Part shown: piece by piece, positions 31,665 to 41,540 of the stretch
How the letters are laid out: each line of letters begins with the position of its first letter
Numbering within the stretch: position 1 is the stretch's first letter
Assembly: GCA_026122225.1 (NCBI GenBank)
Contig: JANEZZ010001959.1
Coordinates: forward strand, 2,117,501-2,181,500
Source: Heloderma charlesbogerti
Lineage: Eukaryota > Chordata > Lepidosauria > Squamata > Helodermatidae
DNA length: 64,000 nucleotides
Direction: 5' to 3'
Program-made: the position numbers and the translations under genes
Notes under the pieces: model-generated
What the model saw: the letters and a program-made list of their open reading frames with translations, nothing else
What the model was told of the DNA's origin: nothing
The model's database searches: none

Positions 31665-31985
31665 TGCCATCTGGGCTGGTGGAGACATGGTACAAGGCCT
31701 TCTTGGCTATGGTACCTAGTCCCTGGAACTCCATCCCGGAAGACTTGTCTAGTTCCCTGCTAATCTTCTGAAAGCTGGTAAAGATCATCTTGTTCCATTG
31801 TCGCTTCAAAGCTGACCTGCTCGCTTGATTAGATTCGCAACTGGCTCTGTACCTGATCGTGGTTTTCTATTTTTCTTTTGTACCTTTTCTTAGGTTTATT
31901 GCTGTTTTTATTTTTGTATTTTATGGTTGCATGCCACTTTGAGGGCCTTCAGGCTGAAAAGAGCCCTGGAAATTTTAATATACAT
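31665..31985 (+). mobile_element. L2-like LINE 3' end
   Basis: CTGGAACTCCATCCCGGAAG, the decayed C-terminal codons after it, TTTATTGCTGTTTTTATTTT, and TGCCACTTTGAGGGCCTTCA with a weak AAATTTTAATATACATAATG end together resemble an L2-type 3' end. It is diverged. Confidence 0.5.
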
Positions 31986-32630
31986 AATGAATAATGTTTG
32001 AATGAATAACTGGCAATATAAAACTTTAAAAGATAAGCAGTCGGCTTGAAGCACTGACCGGAGCGGCAAGATTGATGGCTGATATGACATTCAGACTGAT
32101 AGATTGTATCTGTCATGCAAATTGCTATGTCAGGAGGGAGCCAGGCTCAGGCTCATATCACAGGTGAAGAACTTATTGTGACCTCTTTAGGTCTGTCTTC
32201 ACCCTCAGTTGCCTGGTTTTGTATGTGCCATTCCCGTATATGAATGCAAACACACATACCTTCTAGCCAAGCTTCTAATTATTCAAACATTTTGGATTCC
32301 CTCCAGCCATCAAAATAATGCGCTTTACTGTGTATATTTAATACTTGAGGCATTCCTTGCCAATCGTAGCTCAGAAATAAAAAGATTCCCCAAATATTTG
32401 TTTTATCCTGGAATGAACTTTCAACTATTTAAAACAAAAACAAAAACAGAGCAGTCCTGCTGCTAGGTGTGGAGAGCTCTGATGTCACAGCCTCTGAAGA
32501 GTCTAAAGCCCTGCTAGGCTCATGGGAGAAGCCAAGTTTCTGTTTTTCCTTCTCTTCTCTGGACATTGTTTTTTGGTTTCGGTTTTTACAAATCCCCTCC
32601 CCTGAAATCAATGGGAGGAAGTAATCTATT

Positions 32631-32848
32631 GGAATGAAGAGACAAAGTCTCAGGAAGTTGAAAAAATATATTGTGACTGGATTAATCTTGGAGACATATC
32701 TTTTCAGAGATCTCTGCAGGCATTTCTTAGAAATATTGACCCCTGAAGAAAGCCCATATATATGATATAGGGATGAAATATGTTGGGCTACTTCAAGGAA
32801 TAAAACTATATATTTTTTCAACATCCTGAGACTTTGTCTCTTCATGCC
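32631..32848. mobile_element. Terminal-inverted-repeat element of about 0.2 kb
   Basis: ATGAAGAGACAAAGTCTCAG at 32634 is repeated inverted at the right end. Of the first 38 bases about 37 match, through GTTGAAAAAATATAT. The middle holds CCTGAAGAAAGCCCATATAT and ATGAAATATGTTGGGCTA. ATTGG occurs just outside both ends, at about 32627-32632 and 32849-32853, but the exact border is unclear. The high arm identity suggests a fairly recent insertion. Confidence 0.75.
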
Positions 32849-33462
32849 ATTGGGTTATTTTGGATGTTCTCCAGTTTTCTCTGATCCAGGAATTAATCTA
32901 TGCCAGCTTCAGGACTGATGTAGATCTGCAGCTGGTTTTGGAGTGTCACTAGGGACTGGGCTGTGGACCCTCTGGAACCATCTCCTTTTCCCCCTTTCCA
33001 ACATCAGAGTTCTGACATTGAAGAACCAGCCTCAGAGGTTTCTGAGTCAGCTGGGAGAAGGTATCCAAGGTTGGATATCCCTCTCTAAGGGTAGACCTCT
33101 CTCTCCACCCTCTGAGGGAGAGATCTGACATTTCCTATGGCCTTTGGGATACCCTCCAAGGGACTACAGGATTGCAGCACAAGAGTTCTCCTGCAATCTG
33201 ATTATAGACTGATTACGTGCCTGTAATTTGCAGAGTAAGATTTTAATCACCTACTACTACAATTAAACTGTTAAACGAGACAGATGTGTGCATCCTGCAA
33301 CCCAAATGTGTGGAATGATAGGACTAGGATGTTTTACGAACACTAATTCAAATGTACTGTCAAATACTAATTCAAATTATTAAAGTAGAATAACACAGCA
33401 GTATTAATGTGATACTGGATATCTGACAACAGAGATAGATTCCAAAAGAGAAACATTTTAAA

Positions 33463-33571
33463 TCACAGAATCATAGAATAGTAGGGTTGGAAGGGGCCTA
33501 CAGGACGATTGAGTCCAACCCCCTGCTCAATGCAGGAATCTAAGTCAAAGCATCCCTGACAGATATCTGTC
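33463..33571 (-). mobile_element. CR1 LINE 3' terminus, antisense
   Basis: TCACAGAATCATAGAATAGT, AGGGTTGGAAGGGGCC and GAGTCCAACCCCCTGCTCAA mark the inverted CR1 3' UTR. Similarity stops after GACAGATATCTGTC. Confidence 0.8.
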
Positions 33572-33729
33572 TTGCCTTTGGCCAAGCAAATATTTTCACT
33601 AAAAGGAAGCACATATCTCTCCCCATCCAGTTTCAATTCATACTGACAGTAAAACACAGAAAGTGAATTGTACATGGATTGTCAAGTGCTTGGAAATCTA
33701 ACAAGAGGCAACAGAAATAATTTTACCTA

Positions 33730-33860
33730 ATAACCTACATCAAGCAAGGGATTAGTAACTTATGGAATTCTCTACTAGAAGATGTGGCAATGATGGTCAC
33801 CAACCTATGTGGGTTTTAAACAGGATTAGGCAAATACATGGCGGATGCGTACATCAATGA
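33730..33860 (+). mobile_element. CR1-family LINE 3' fragment, left part
   Basis: ACTTATGGAATTCTCTACTA, GAAGATGTGGCAATGATGG and TTAGGCAAATACATGGCGGA match, in sense direction, the ORF2 end of the CR1 family whose antisense copies lie at 7236, 29390 and 38518. It continues after the hAT-like insertion, at 34224. Confidence 0.65.
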
Positions 33861-33868
33861 TTATAGAG

Positions 33869-34215
33869 CAGGGATGCAAAACGTGCAAGCTACAGGCAGC
33901 CCACCAAACCTTGTCTACTGGCTTGTAGACCCCCAGCATCTGCCTCTGCTGAAAAAAGAGGGGGAAGAAGGAGAAAAACACTCTAGGAATGGGTGTCTTC
34001 CCACCATAGACTCCATGTATCCTAGCGTGTCCCTGGCACATCCTAGGAAGCAGTGTGAGACTGCTGTGAAAAAAGCAAATTCATGTTAGGCATAGTTAGG
34101 AAAGGAATTAAAAAAAACCCCTTCCAACAAGACTCACCACTGCTAGCGGTGTGCGCGTGTGGGCATGTGTGGCCCTTGATGCAGTCCTTGGGGCCAAAAA
34201 AGCTGTGCACCCCTG
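33869..34215. mobile_element. hAT-like element inside a CR1 fragment, with 8-bp target duplication
   Basis: Ends are CAGGGATGCAAAACGTGC and, inverted, CAGGGGTGCACAGCTTTT. Flanks TTATAGAG (33861-33868) and CTATAGAG (34216-34223) agree at 7 of 8 bases. The middle is G- and A-rich without coding features. The CR1 similarity on both sides shows that the CR1 was there first. Confidence 0.75.
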
Positions 34216-34223
34216 CTATAGAG

Positions 34224-34362
34224 CTATAAGCTATATACCAAGACAGTATAGCTCTGAAAAGCAGATGCTGGAACAACTATTATCAACATGCCTAGAGAAA
34301 CAGACGGCTGGCTACTGCTGGACAAAAGAAGATGGACCTTTGGTCAGACCCAGCAGAGGAAT
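34224..34362 (+). mobile_element. CR1-family LINE 3' fragment, right part
   Basis: Diverged sequence with GGCTGGCTACTGCTGGACAA and GATGGACCTTTGGTCAGACC, then CAGCAGAGGAATCC, matches the CR1 3' UTR order (compare, inverted, GGATCAGACCAAGGGTCCAT). It completes the copy begun at 33730. Confidence 0.6.
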
Positions 34363-34370
34363 CCTTACAG

Positions 34371-34503
34371 CAGCCTTGCCTACCCTGATGTTTTCCAGAT
34401 GTTTCTGACAACTTCCTGCATTCCTGACCATTTGTCATGCTAGCTGGGGCTGATGGGGGTTGAAGTCCCAAACATCTGGAAGGCACCAAGTTGGGGAAGG
34501 CTG
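34371..34503. mobile_element. hAT-like MITE with 8-bp target duplication
   Basis: It starts CAGCCTTGCCTACCCTGATG and, inverted from the right, CAGCCTTCCCCAACTTGGTG. Inner GGGGCTGATGGGGGTTGAAG matches its relatives at 9269, 43356 and 53641. Flanks CCTTACAG (34363-34370) and CCTTACAT (34504-34511) agree at 7 of 8. Confidence 0.8.
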
Positions 34504-34514
34504 CCTTACATTTT

Positions 34515-35425
34515 TCTGACAAGCACCCATTTAATGTTAGTATGAAAATGCAGCATTTGACCAAAGCAGAATAATATTGCTATCTAAATAAATGATAGTT
34601 ATAGGATGCATATATTTTTCATATGTGTTCCTCCTCACAGTTTCATGAGATATGATCCAGTGCAATATTTCACTCTTTTAGAGCAGAGCTGAGAAAATAT
34701 TTTCTGTCAAAGGTTATGCTTTTGGAAATGTCTGGGGCATGTGTGACATGTAACTCTGGGCATTCGCTGTTTCACAGCTGCCTGTAAAACACAACAGATT
34801 TTTCAACTGAAGCTGGAAGCCATTGAGTCTTTTAAAAATGTGCTCAATGATGTGTGAAGAATGTGGGCTTCTCTTTTTTCATTCCATTTCTAACTCTATA
34901 ATGGTCCAGGTTGAAGTTTAATATAGTCGGAGGAACTCTGGAACATGACTTAGATTGGTTACTAAACGAAGCAACTGTGCTTGCTTAATGCAGCAGAGAA
35001 AAACGTGCCTCTGAAAAATTGCGAGACGATCTTCTTAGGTGATGTCGCTGGCCTTGATGAAACCCATACTCCGTTTCATACAGTTCAAGGAAATATGTCT
35101 GTAGCTCAACTGCAGCAGCAGTTGAGCAAAACACACTTCATATTTTGAACATCATAGCCTTGATTCTCTTGGTTATTTCAATGTACCTTAGTTTGCTTTC
35201 TAAACAAACTGAAAATTGCTTCTATGACATCAGACATTCCTGCAAATGTCTCATTAGTTTTCCTTTCTAGTAATTTGGCTGTGTGTATACTGGCACCTGT
35301 TCTGAAAAAATATTTGCTGTGTAGTCACTCTTCTTCCAGTTGCATTTACACTTGACTCTGGTAAATAGAATCTTCACTAAAGGATCAAGTCCATAGTGTT
35401 GTTGATCCATCTTTGTCACTAGAGG
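34515..35425. other. Unique sequence; candidate conserved noncoding region
   Basis: This is the longest run in the repeat-rich middle of the window with no repeat signature and balanced composition. At 35104-35127 GCTCAACTGC and GCAGTTGAGC are perfect inverted 10-mers around AGCA and hold two E-box words (CAACTG, CAGTTG). Regulatory function is only a guess. Confidence 0.3.
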
Positions 35426-35434
35426 CACAAGTGC

Positions 35435-35850
35435 CCTCTATGGCTGGGAGTGCGTTTCACCAGCTACAACCCATCCTAGGCAGAGATAGCCTGATTTCAA
35501 GTTATCCGTGCCTGTGTAACCTCCCATTTGGAATACTGCAATGTGTTGTATAAAGTGCTATCTTTGAAAATGGTCTGGAAACTTCGGTTCATTCAGGATA
35601 TGGCTGCCAGTACGAACACGTTATGCCAGTGATTTATCATCTTCAGTGGCGTCCAGCCCATTTCTAGGCCCACTTCAAAGTGCTGGTTTTTATTTTTAAG
35701 GCCCTTCACGGCTTGGGAACATCTCTTTCTACATGTACCTATATGGACCCTGAGATCTTCTTCAGAGGCCTTTCTCTGAGTGCCCCCACCAGATGAGGTG
35801 TGGCTATGAGTTAAAGGGCCCTTTCAGCAGTTTCAGAGGCTGAAATGGTC
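35435..35850 (+). mobile_element. L2-like LINE, reverse transcriptase C-terminal remnant
   Basis: One frame reads TSHLEYCNVLYKVLSLK followed by MVWKLRFIQDMAA, which matches the L2 region after the catalytic core. CTTCAGTGGCGTCCAGCCCA and CACTTCAAAGTGCTGGTTTT continue the order. Stops and shifts follow, and the tail is missing. Confidence 0.75.
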
Positions 35851-35920
35851 ATGCCTTGTATTCTTTATTCAGTTGGACCACACTGGAGCATATCAGAACA
35901 AAATGTTAATGACTATTCCA

Positions 35921-36174
35921 GAAGAGCCAGTGTGGTGTAGTGGCGAGAGTGTTGGACTGGGAGCCGGTAGATCCGGGTTCTAGTCCCCACTCGGCCATGG
36001 AAGCTCACTGGGTGACTTTGGGCCAGTCACAGACTCTTGGCCCAACCTACCTCACAGGGTTGTTGTTGTGAGGATAAAATGGAGAGGAGGAGGATTATGT
36101 ATGCCGCCTTGGGTTTCTTAAAGAGGAAAAATGGCAGGATACAAATGTAATAAATAAATAAATAAATAAATAAG
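35921..36174 (+). mobile_element. CORE-type tRNA-derived SINE, full length
   Basis: The head has an A box (TGGTGTAGTGGCGAGAG, 35932) and B box (GGTTCTAGTCC, 35976). The body contains GGGTGACTTTGGGCCAGTCA and CTCACAGGGTTGTTG, related to the CORE/MIR domain. The end reads GCCGCCTTGGGTTTCTTAAA, followed by an AATA tail of about six units, a tail type shared with L2 LINEs. Confidence 0.85.
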
Positions 36175-36654
36175 TTCAGCGTTTGACTTGATGATGTTGG
36201 TACCTGATCGTTACACATGTCAATTGCTTCCTCAGAGATGAACGGGGCAAAAAGGAAGCAATATTCACTAAATTACATACTTCCTACTATGCATTTTCGA
36301 TGAACCTGTTATAAAAATCTCCCAGGGGCATCCTGTAACACAAGCACATTGTAACAGCCTCAGCCTGAAAAGTAATTAAGTGTCCTTCTGCTACAGTCTA
36401 TTTTCCTACATCATGTCTTTTTGCTTAATGAAAAATCTATAGCCAAACTAAGGAAGCTTAAAAATCCATTCTAATTCCTCGCAGAAGACTAATACGTTTT
36501 GTGCAGGGAAGTAAGTGACTTTGAGGCAAAAAGTGAACCACATTTTCCCCATAAATCTACTGAAGGAGACTAATGGGGTGAAGGAAAGTGGCACATCTAT
36601 GTTAATAATGTGTGTTTCGGAGCTTTCAATATTGGTAGCATGGATTCAAAGAGC

Positions 36655-36835
36655 AGTCTTCTAATATTAGCAATAATTTATATAGCAATCATCATGTGCA
36701 AAGTGTTTTATGCCCTTTATGACATCCAAACTTCTTGGTAGGTCACTATTATTTTCAATATACAGATGGAGAATTGATGCTAACAGATTACCCAAGATCA
36801 CCATGGGGATTTGAATTGACTATTCATCAAGAACA
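36655..36835 (-). mobile_element. MIR/CORE-SINE-like old fragment
   Basis: GCAAAGTGTTTTATGCCCTT, then GGTAGGTCACTATTATTTTC, ACAGATGGAGAATTGATGC and ACCCAAGATCACCATGGG, follow the order of MIR-type elements (small-interval CORE and L2-related tail). It is very diverged. Confidence 0.5.
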
Positions 36836-37022
36836 GAATGTTGATTATAATTAGGGAACTCTTAGGACTGAACCAGACCTGTGGTGCAGACTAGGGCCTG
36901 GAAACCTGGGTGGATAACATAAATTGTCTTTTTAAAAGTCTGGCCAAGAAAGACTGCATTTTGGAAGGGCCTCAGCTCCGTTTCAAGGAAGCTGCCAACT
37001 GAGGGCAAAACTAGATGTGATA

Positions 37023-37447
37023 TTAAGGGCGCAATCCTATTCAGATAGGCAGCCGCCTCCAAACTTGGCCGCCTATCCAATGCAGGGCAGGGATCGTTCC
37101 CTCTGCACTTCTCCTGCCCTGCATTTGTGACTAGATAACCGATTGCAGCTGTCTAGCCGCGGGAGGGCTGAGCAGGGGAGGAGGCTGTTGTACGACACAC
37201 TGGATGTGTTGTACAGGCATTTCCACCCTCCCTGCCCCGGAACGCTCCTTTTCGGCTGCTCTGCGCTTCTTTTGCGAGCGCAGAGCATGGGGCTGTTTCG
37301 CGTTGCCTCGGAGGCAGCGTGGAACATAGGGGGAGGTAGATTCTCTGGGAACCAACCTCGGAGCACAGGCTCTGAGGTTAGTTCCTGGAAAACCAGATAT
37401 CCTATGGCCATCTAGCCGCTGTCTAGCGGCCATAGGATTGCTCCCTA
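37023..37447. mobile_element. GC-rich MITE, about 425 bp, with TTAGGG-CAATCCTAT ends
   Basis: The left end TTAAGGGCGCAATCCTAT and, inverted from the right, TTAGGGAGCAATCCTATGG share the terminal motif of the TA-target palindromic family (28863) but have a different, GC-rich middle. That middle contains CTAGCCGCTGTCTAGCGGC and CTCTGCGCTTCTTTTGCGAG. Frames of 110-112 codons on the minus strand show no protein signature. It lies directly beside 37455-37545. Confidence 0.7.
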
Positions 37448-37454
37448 AATGAGT

Positions 37455-37545
37455 TGTATCCAATATTAGTCTTAGTTAAAACAGAGCCATTGAAATGAAT
37501 GGGACTTAAGTTATACTAACATTGGATTCAACCTATCGGACACAA
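37455..37545. mobile_element. Small DNA element, intact sister of the BovB target
   Basis: GTATCCAATATTAGTCTTAG to CTAACATTGGATTCAACC has inverted ends. It matches 9992-10030 joined to 12247-12312 and so shows what the BovB insertion site looked like before. Confidence 0.7.
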
Positions 37546-37892
37546 CCAAATGTGTCTTGGCATTTACCATGTACATTTTAAAAAATGCAAAACAGCAGTT
37601 AGGGAGTGTGTGTGTGTGTTGATAATTATCAAGCTCTCAGCGGGCGGAGAGCAGGTAGTTTAACCCTTTCCACTTTTGCGGTATCCCTAATGAAAACCCC
37701 TCCTCCGAAACTGCTATTTGTATTGGGAGGAAAGCTCCCATTAGTACTACTGTATGCACCGGAGGCTCCGTTCATGAACAGAAATCCAGGTGGTCAAAGG
37801 GTTCTGTGGACAGAGCACTGCAGATGTTCTGCTGAACATGTGGGGCTCTGTTCAGGCAGCCAATAAATGCACATGGAGTAGGAGGAAAGGCT

Positions 37893-38192
37893 GTAAAGGT
37901 GTCCCCAACCAGTCGTGTCCGACTCTAGGGGGTGGTGCTCATCTCCATTTCTAAGCCGAAGAGCCAGCGCTGTCTGAAGATGCTTCTGTGGTCATGTGGC
38001 CAGCATGACTGAACACCGAGGTGCACGGAACGCTGTTACCTTTCCCGCCGAAGCGGTACCTATTTATCTACTTGCAATTTCTTGCTTTCAAACTGCTAGG
38101 TTGGCAGAAGCTGGGACTGAAGACGGGCGCTCACTCCATCACACAGCACTTGGGTCTCGAACTGCTGTCCTGCCGACCTTCCGCGACCCCTT
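37893..38192 (-). mobile_element. Sauria-type SINE, antisense, lacking its A box
   Basis: From the tail (AAAGGTGTCCCCAACCAGTC) through the BovB-like end and body to the B box (GGGTCTCGAACTGCTG) it matches the copy at 30735. On the minus strand the 5' tip GGGGTCGCGG is joined directly to AAGGTCGGCAGG, so about 35 bases holding the A box are missing. AGGAAAGGCT flanks both ends (37883-37892 and 38193-38202). Confidence 0.9.
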
Positions 38193-38517
38193 AGGAAAGG
38201 CTTTAGGCCTCCCTTTATGGACATTTGTTGTATGTGCTATATGTATGCTGACAAGGCCTAGTTTCTTTGCTATTACTATCTGTTTGATTTGTTTGTTTTT
38301 ATTGTCTCGATTACCCGCTCTCCCATTAGACAATCTCAGTGAGACTTCAGAGAAGATGTCCAGAAGGCAAGATGAATTGCTGTGATTGGAGAGACAGACT
38401 TATATGGCTGTTTGCTTCTTCACGGACCAGCATGTTAAAAAATGCTTTACAATCCTACAATTGTCAAGCTGCTGAAACGCTGAAATTTGCAAACTTAGTG
38501 GTGATGGGGGGAGACTG

Positions 38518-40330
38518 AACATAAGAAGAGCCATGCTGGATCAGACTAAGGATCCATCTTGTCCAGCAATCTGTTCACACAGTGGCCAACCAGCTGCCCA
38601 CGGGAAACCCACAACAGGACATGAGTGCAACAGCCCTCTCCTGCCCATGTTCCCCAGCAACTGGTGTACATAGGCATACTGCCTTTGAGACTGGTGGCAA
38701 CATACAGTCATCAGGACTAGTAGCCACTGTCAGCCTTCTTCTCAAGGAATTTGTCTAACCCCTGATTAAAGCCATCCAAACTGGTGGCCATCACTATGTC
38801 TTGTGGTACCGAATTCCATACTTTGACTGTATGGAGAAGTACTTCCTTTTATCTGTCCTGAATCTCCCACCAATCAGCTTCATGGGATGACTCCAGGTTC
38901 TAGTATTATGAGAGAGAGAGAAAAATGTCTCCCTATCCAAATTCTCCACCCCATACATAATTTTGTACACCTCTATCATGTCTCCCCTTACTCCCCTTAC
39001 TTTTTTCCCCAAGCTAAACAATTCCAGATGGGGAGTCGCTCCAGACCCGTGACTTTTTTAGTTTCCCTTTTCTCCACTTTTTCCAGCAATGCAAGATCTT
39101 TTTTTAAGTGCAGTGACCAGAACTATACAAAGTATTCCAAGTGTGGTTGCACAATAGATTTATACAAGGGCAGTATGATATTGGCAGTTTTATTCTCAAT
39201 TCCTTTCATAATTATGCATAACATGGAGTTTGACTTTTTCACAGCAGCCACACACTGGGCTGACATTTTTGTTGAGCTATCCATCACAACCCCAAGATCT
39301 CTTTCTTGGTCAGTCAGCTAGCTCACATCCCTTCGGTTATAACTGAAGTTGGGATTTTTACACTTGCTTACACTGAACCGTATTTGCCATTTAGATGTCC
39401 ATTTTCCCATCTTGGAGTGATCCTTTTGGAGCTCTTCACAATCCGTTTTTTTTCCACCACCCTAAATATTTTGGTGACATTGACCATCTTGGCCACTTCA
39501 CTGCTAATTCCAGATCATTTATGTACAAGTTGAAAAGCATTTGGTCCCAATACAGATCCCCGTGGGACACCACTATTTACATCCACTGTTCTTTAACCAG
39601 TTACTGATCCATAAGAGGACCTGTCCTGTTATTCCATGACTATGAAGTTTTCTCAGGAGTCTTTGGTGAGGGACTTTGTCAAAAGCCTTTGGGAAGTCCA
39701 ACTAAACAATATCGACTGGATCACCTTGGTCTACATGTTTAATGACACTCTCAAAGGACTCTAAAAGGTTAGTGAGACAGGACTTATCTTTGTGGAAGCC
39801 ATGTTGATTCTTTTTCGGCAGGGCTTGTCCTTCTATATGCTTACTAATTTTATCTTTAATAATGCTTTTGACCAATTTACCCAGAACAGATATTAAGCTG
39901 ACCAGCCTGTAATTTCCTGGATCCCCCCTGGAGCCCTTTTAAAAAATTGGTGTTACATTGGCCATCTTCCAGTCCTCTGGTATAGAAGCTGATCTTAAGG
40001 ACATGTTGCATATTTTGGTTAGAAGATCAGCAACTCCATATCTGAGTTCTTTAAGAACTGCAGGATGGATACCATCTGGGCCTGGTGATTTATTTCAGTA
40101 TGTCAATAAGGCTAAGAACTTCATCTTTTGTCACCACTGTTTGCCTCAGTTCCTCAGACTCCCTTCCTGAAAACATCAGGTCAGGCACAGGTATCTGTCC
40201 TATATCTTCTGCAGTGAAGACTGATGAAAAGAATTCATTCAGCTTCTTTGCAATCTCCTTGTCCTCCTTTCTCCTTTAATTCCATTGTCATCTAATGGTC
40301 CAACTGCCTCCCTAGCTGGCTTCCTGCTTC
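38518..40330 (-). mobile_element. CR1-clade LINE, 1.8 kb antisense copy
   Basis: The minus strand begins in the linker (NEFFSSVFTAEDIGQIPVPD), continues through the reverse transcriptase and C-terminal part, and ends in the 3' UTR with AACATAAGAAGAGCC on the plus strand. It is the longest CR1 copy in the window and anchors the identity of the tail fragments at 7236, 29390, 33730 and 47140. The endonuclease is missing (5' truncation). Confidence 0.9.
38880..40325 (-). pseudogene. Broken CR1 reverse transcriptase frame
   Basis: Recognisable blocks are SPGPDGIHPAVLKELRYG and IPEDWKMANVTPIF, then DPGNYRLVSLISVLGKLVKS, LDFPKAFDKVPHQRLL and LLWISNWLKNS. In-frame TAG codons interrupt the block before LDFPK and the one after KNSGCK, and at least one frameshift lies near 39950. 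At about 39476-39490 the place of the catalytic FADD box reads MVNV followed by TKIFRVV, so both metal-binding Asp residues are lost. Confidence 0.85.
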
Positions 40331-40365
40331 TGATATATTTAATTATTTATTCTTGGCCTTTATGT

Positions 40366-40422
40366 TGTTAACGATGTTGACTTTGATTATTATATAGTGA
40401 TTAACAATGTTGACTTTGATTA
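40366..40422. repeat. Short direct duplication
   Basis: A block of about 20 bases, ATGTTGACTTTGATTATT with a few leading bases, occurs twice with some 15 bases between. Confidence 0.8.
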
Positions 40423-40439
40423 TTTCTGATGCATGGCAC

Positions 40440-40620
40440 AGTTTTATTTACTTACATTGTTAATTACATTTATATCTCACCTTTTCCCTCAAGAGAGTTC
40501 AAGGTGGCATACAAGGTTTCCCTTAATTTTATCCTTGCAACAACCCTATGAGGTAGGCTAGGCTGATAGATAGTGAGTAACTTGAAGTGTGCTTGCCAAC
40601 TCCACTAAGCAATTAGAAAG
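40440..40620 (-). mobile_element. CORE-SINE-like fragment, antisense
   Basis: TTTATATCTCACCTTTTCCC, AGTTCAAGGTGGCATACAAG, GCAACAACCCTATGAGGTAG and GCTAGGCTGATAGATAGTGA match the inverted body of reptile CORE/MIR-type SINEs. Confidence 0.65.
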
Positions 40621-41254
40621 GAAGGAGCATATTCTTAATGTCATTTACAAAAATGTTTCATGCATGGCTAAGAGAAACAGAAGTATCAATTTAAAGGGAA
40701 ACTAAAGCACCCTGGCTTGCCAGGATGCAGATTTAAACAACAGAAAACCACACACAATGACAAGAAGCATTTCATGATCATATTTCTAAATGGTCTCACT
40801 TTCCACAACCACACAAACCCAAAATGTATTGAGGTTACATAGAAATAAGCAGGTCCACCAAGACCTTGAAAAATATGCACATCATTTATTTTCAACTGCA
40901 GCAGAAAACCTTTATGGTATGATAAGGATGGTCTTACATAATGCAACTGAAGAAATTAATTAGCTGGAAGGTAGGTCATCATTTATAAATCAGATTTTCC
41001 TGTGTCAGAAACTGACAAGATGAAGGGTCTCTTCCCCACAGCCTTTGGAACAAATTTATGACCGGTATTGTTAAGGGTTTTTACAGCTCACCCTGCCTGC
41101 CCAGCAACTGTGTCCTGCTACCAAGTGAATTAATTACATATTGTTCATCCTGTTGCTAAAAATAAATCAGGCTTCCCTCCGTTGAAACCACTTTTCCTTC
41201 TCCGCATCCACATAACTCCCAGCATTCTATGCTATCTTTCTTTTGGGAAGATGA

Positions 41255-41335
41255 AGGCAAGGAATATAGTTCAGTGGTGCAGCACATGCTTTGCATGCAG
41301 AAGAGGCCAGGTTCAATCCCCAGCATCCTATTTAG
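41255..41335 (+). mobile_element. tRNA-derived SINE head
   Basis: ATATAGTTCAGTGGTGCAGC (A box), TGCTTTGCATGCAGAAG and CCAGGTTCAATCCCCAGCAT (B box) are the start of the SINE family seen inverted at 46865-47046. The body is missing. No tRNA gene fold with proper stems is present, so I do not call it a tRNA gene. Confidence 0.75.
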
Positions 41336-41429
41336 ATGAGCAGCACTAGTATAGCTGCATAATATAAGATATGGTATGTAGCTGTGAATAAGAAAGAACC
41401 TGTGCTTTTGACCTGCAAGAGCTAGGATA

Positions 41430-41540
41430 ATAGGGTGGCCATTTGTCCTGCTTTACACAAGACCATCCTTTACTTAAAGGGCTGTCAAAGGACAGTCCTC
41501 TGTTTGAAATCTTTCTGTATTTGAAGGGCTAATTTTCCCC
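41430..41540 (+). mobile_element. Unclassified DNA-type repeat (GGTGGCCA end), copy 2
   Basis: TAGGGTGGCCATTTGTCCTG, then CTTAAAGGGCTGTCAAAGGA and CAGTCCTCTGTTTGAAA, matches the inverted right ends of 8041-8237 and 59786-60020. Confidence 0.55.

Noticed and set aside
32429..32845. 138-codon minus-strand frame
   Set aside because: More than half of it is the inverted-repeat element at 32631-32848. It is a chance frame across a transposon border.
37073..37463. 110- to 112-codon minus-strand frames
   Set aside because: They lie wholly within the GC-rich MITE at 37023-37447, where low stop density is expected.
37996..38385. 129-codon plus-strand frame starting MASMTEHRGARNAV
   Set aside because: Its first half is translated Sauria SINE sequence, and the same words appear on the minus strand of the copy at 30735. 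It is not a gene.
41255..41335. tRNA-like A and B boxes
   Set aside because: The flanks and lack of cloverleaf stems show a SINE head, not a tRNA gene. The same holds for 30735, 35921 and 46865.
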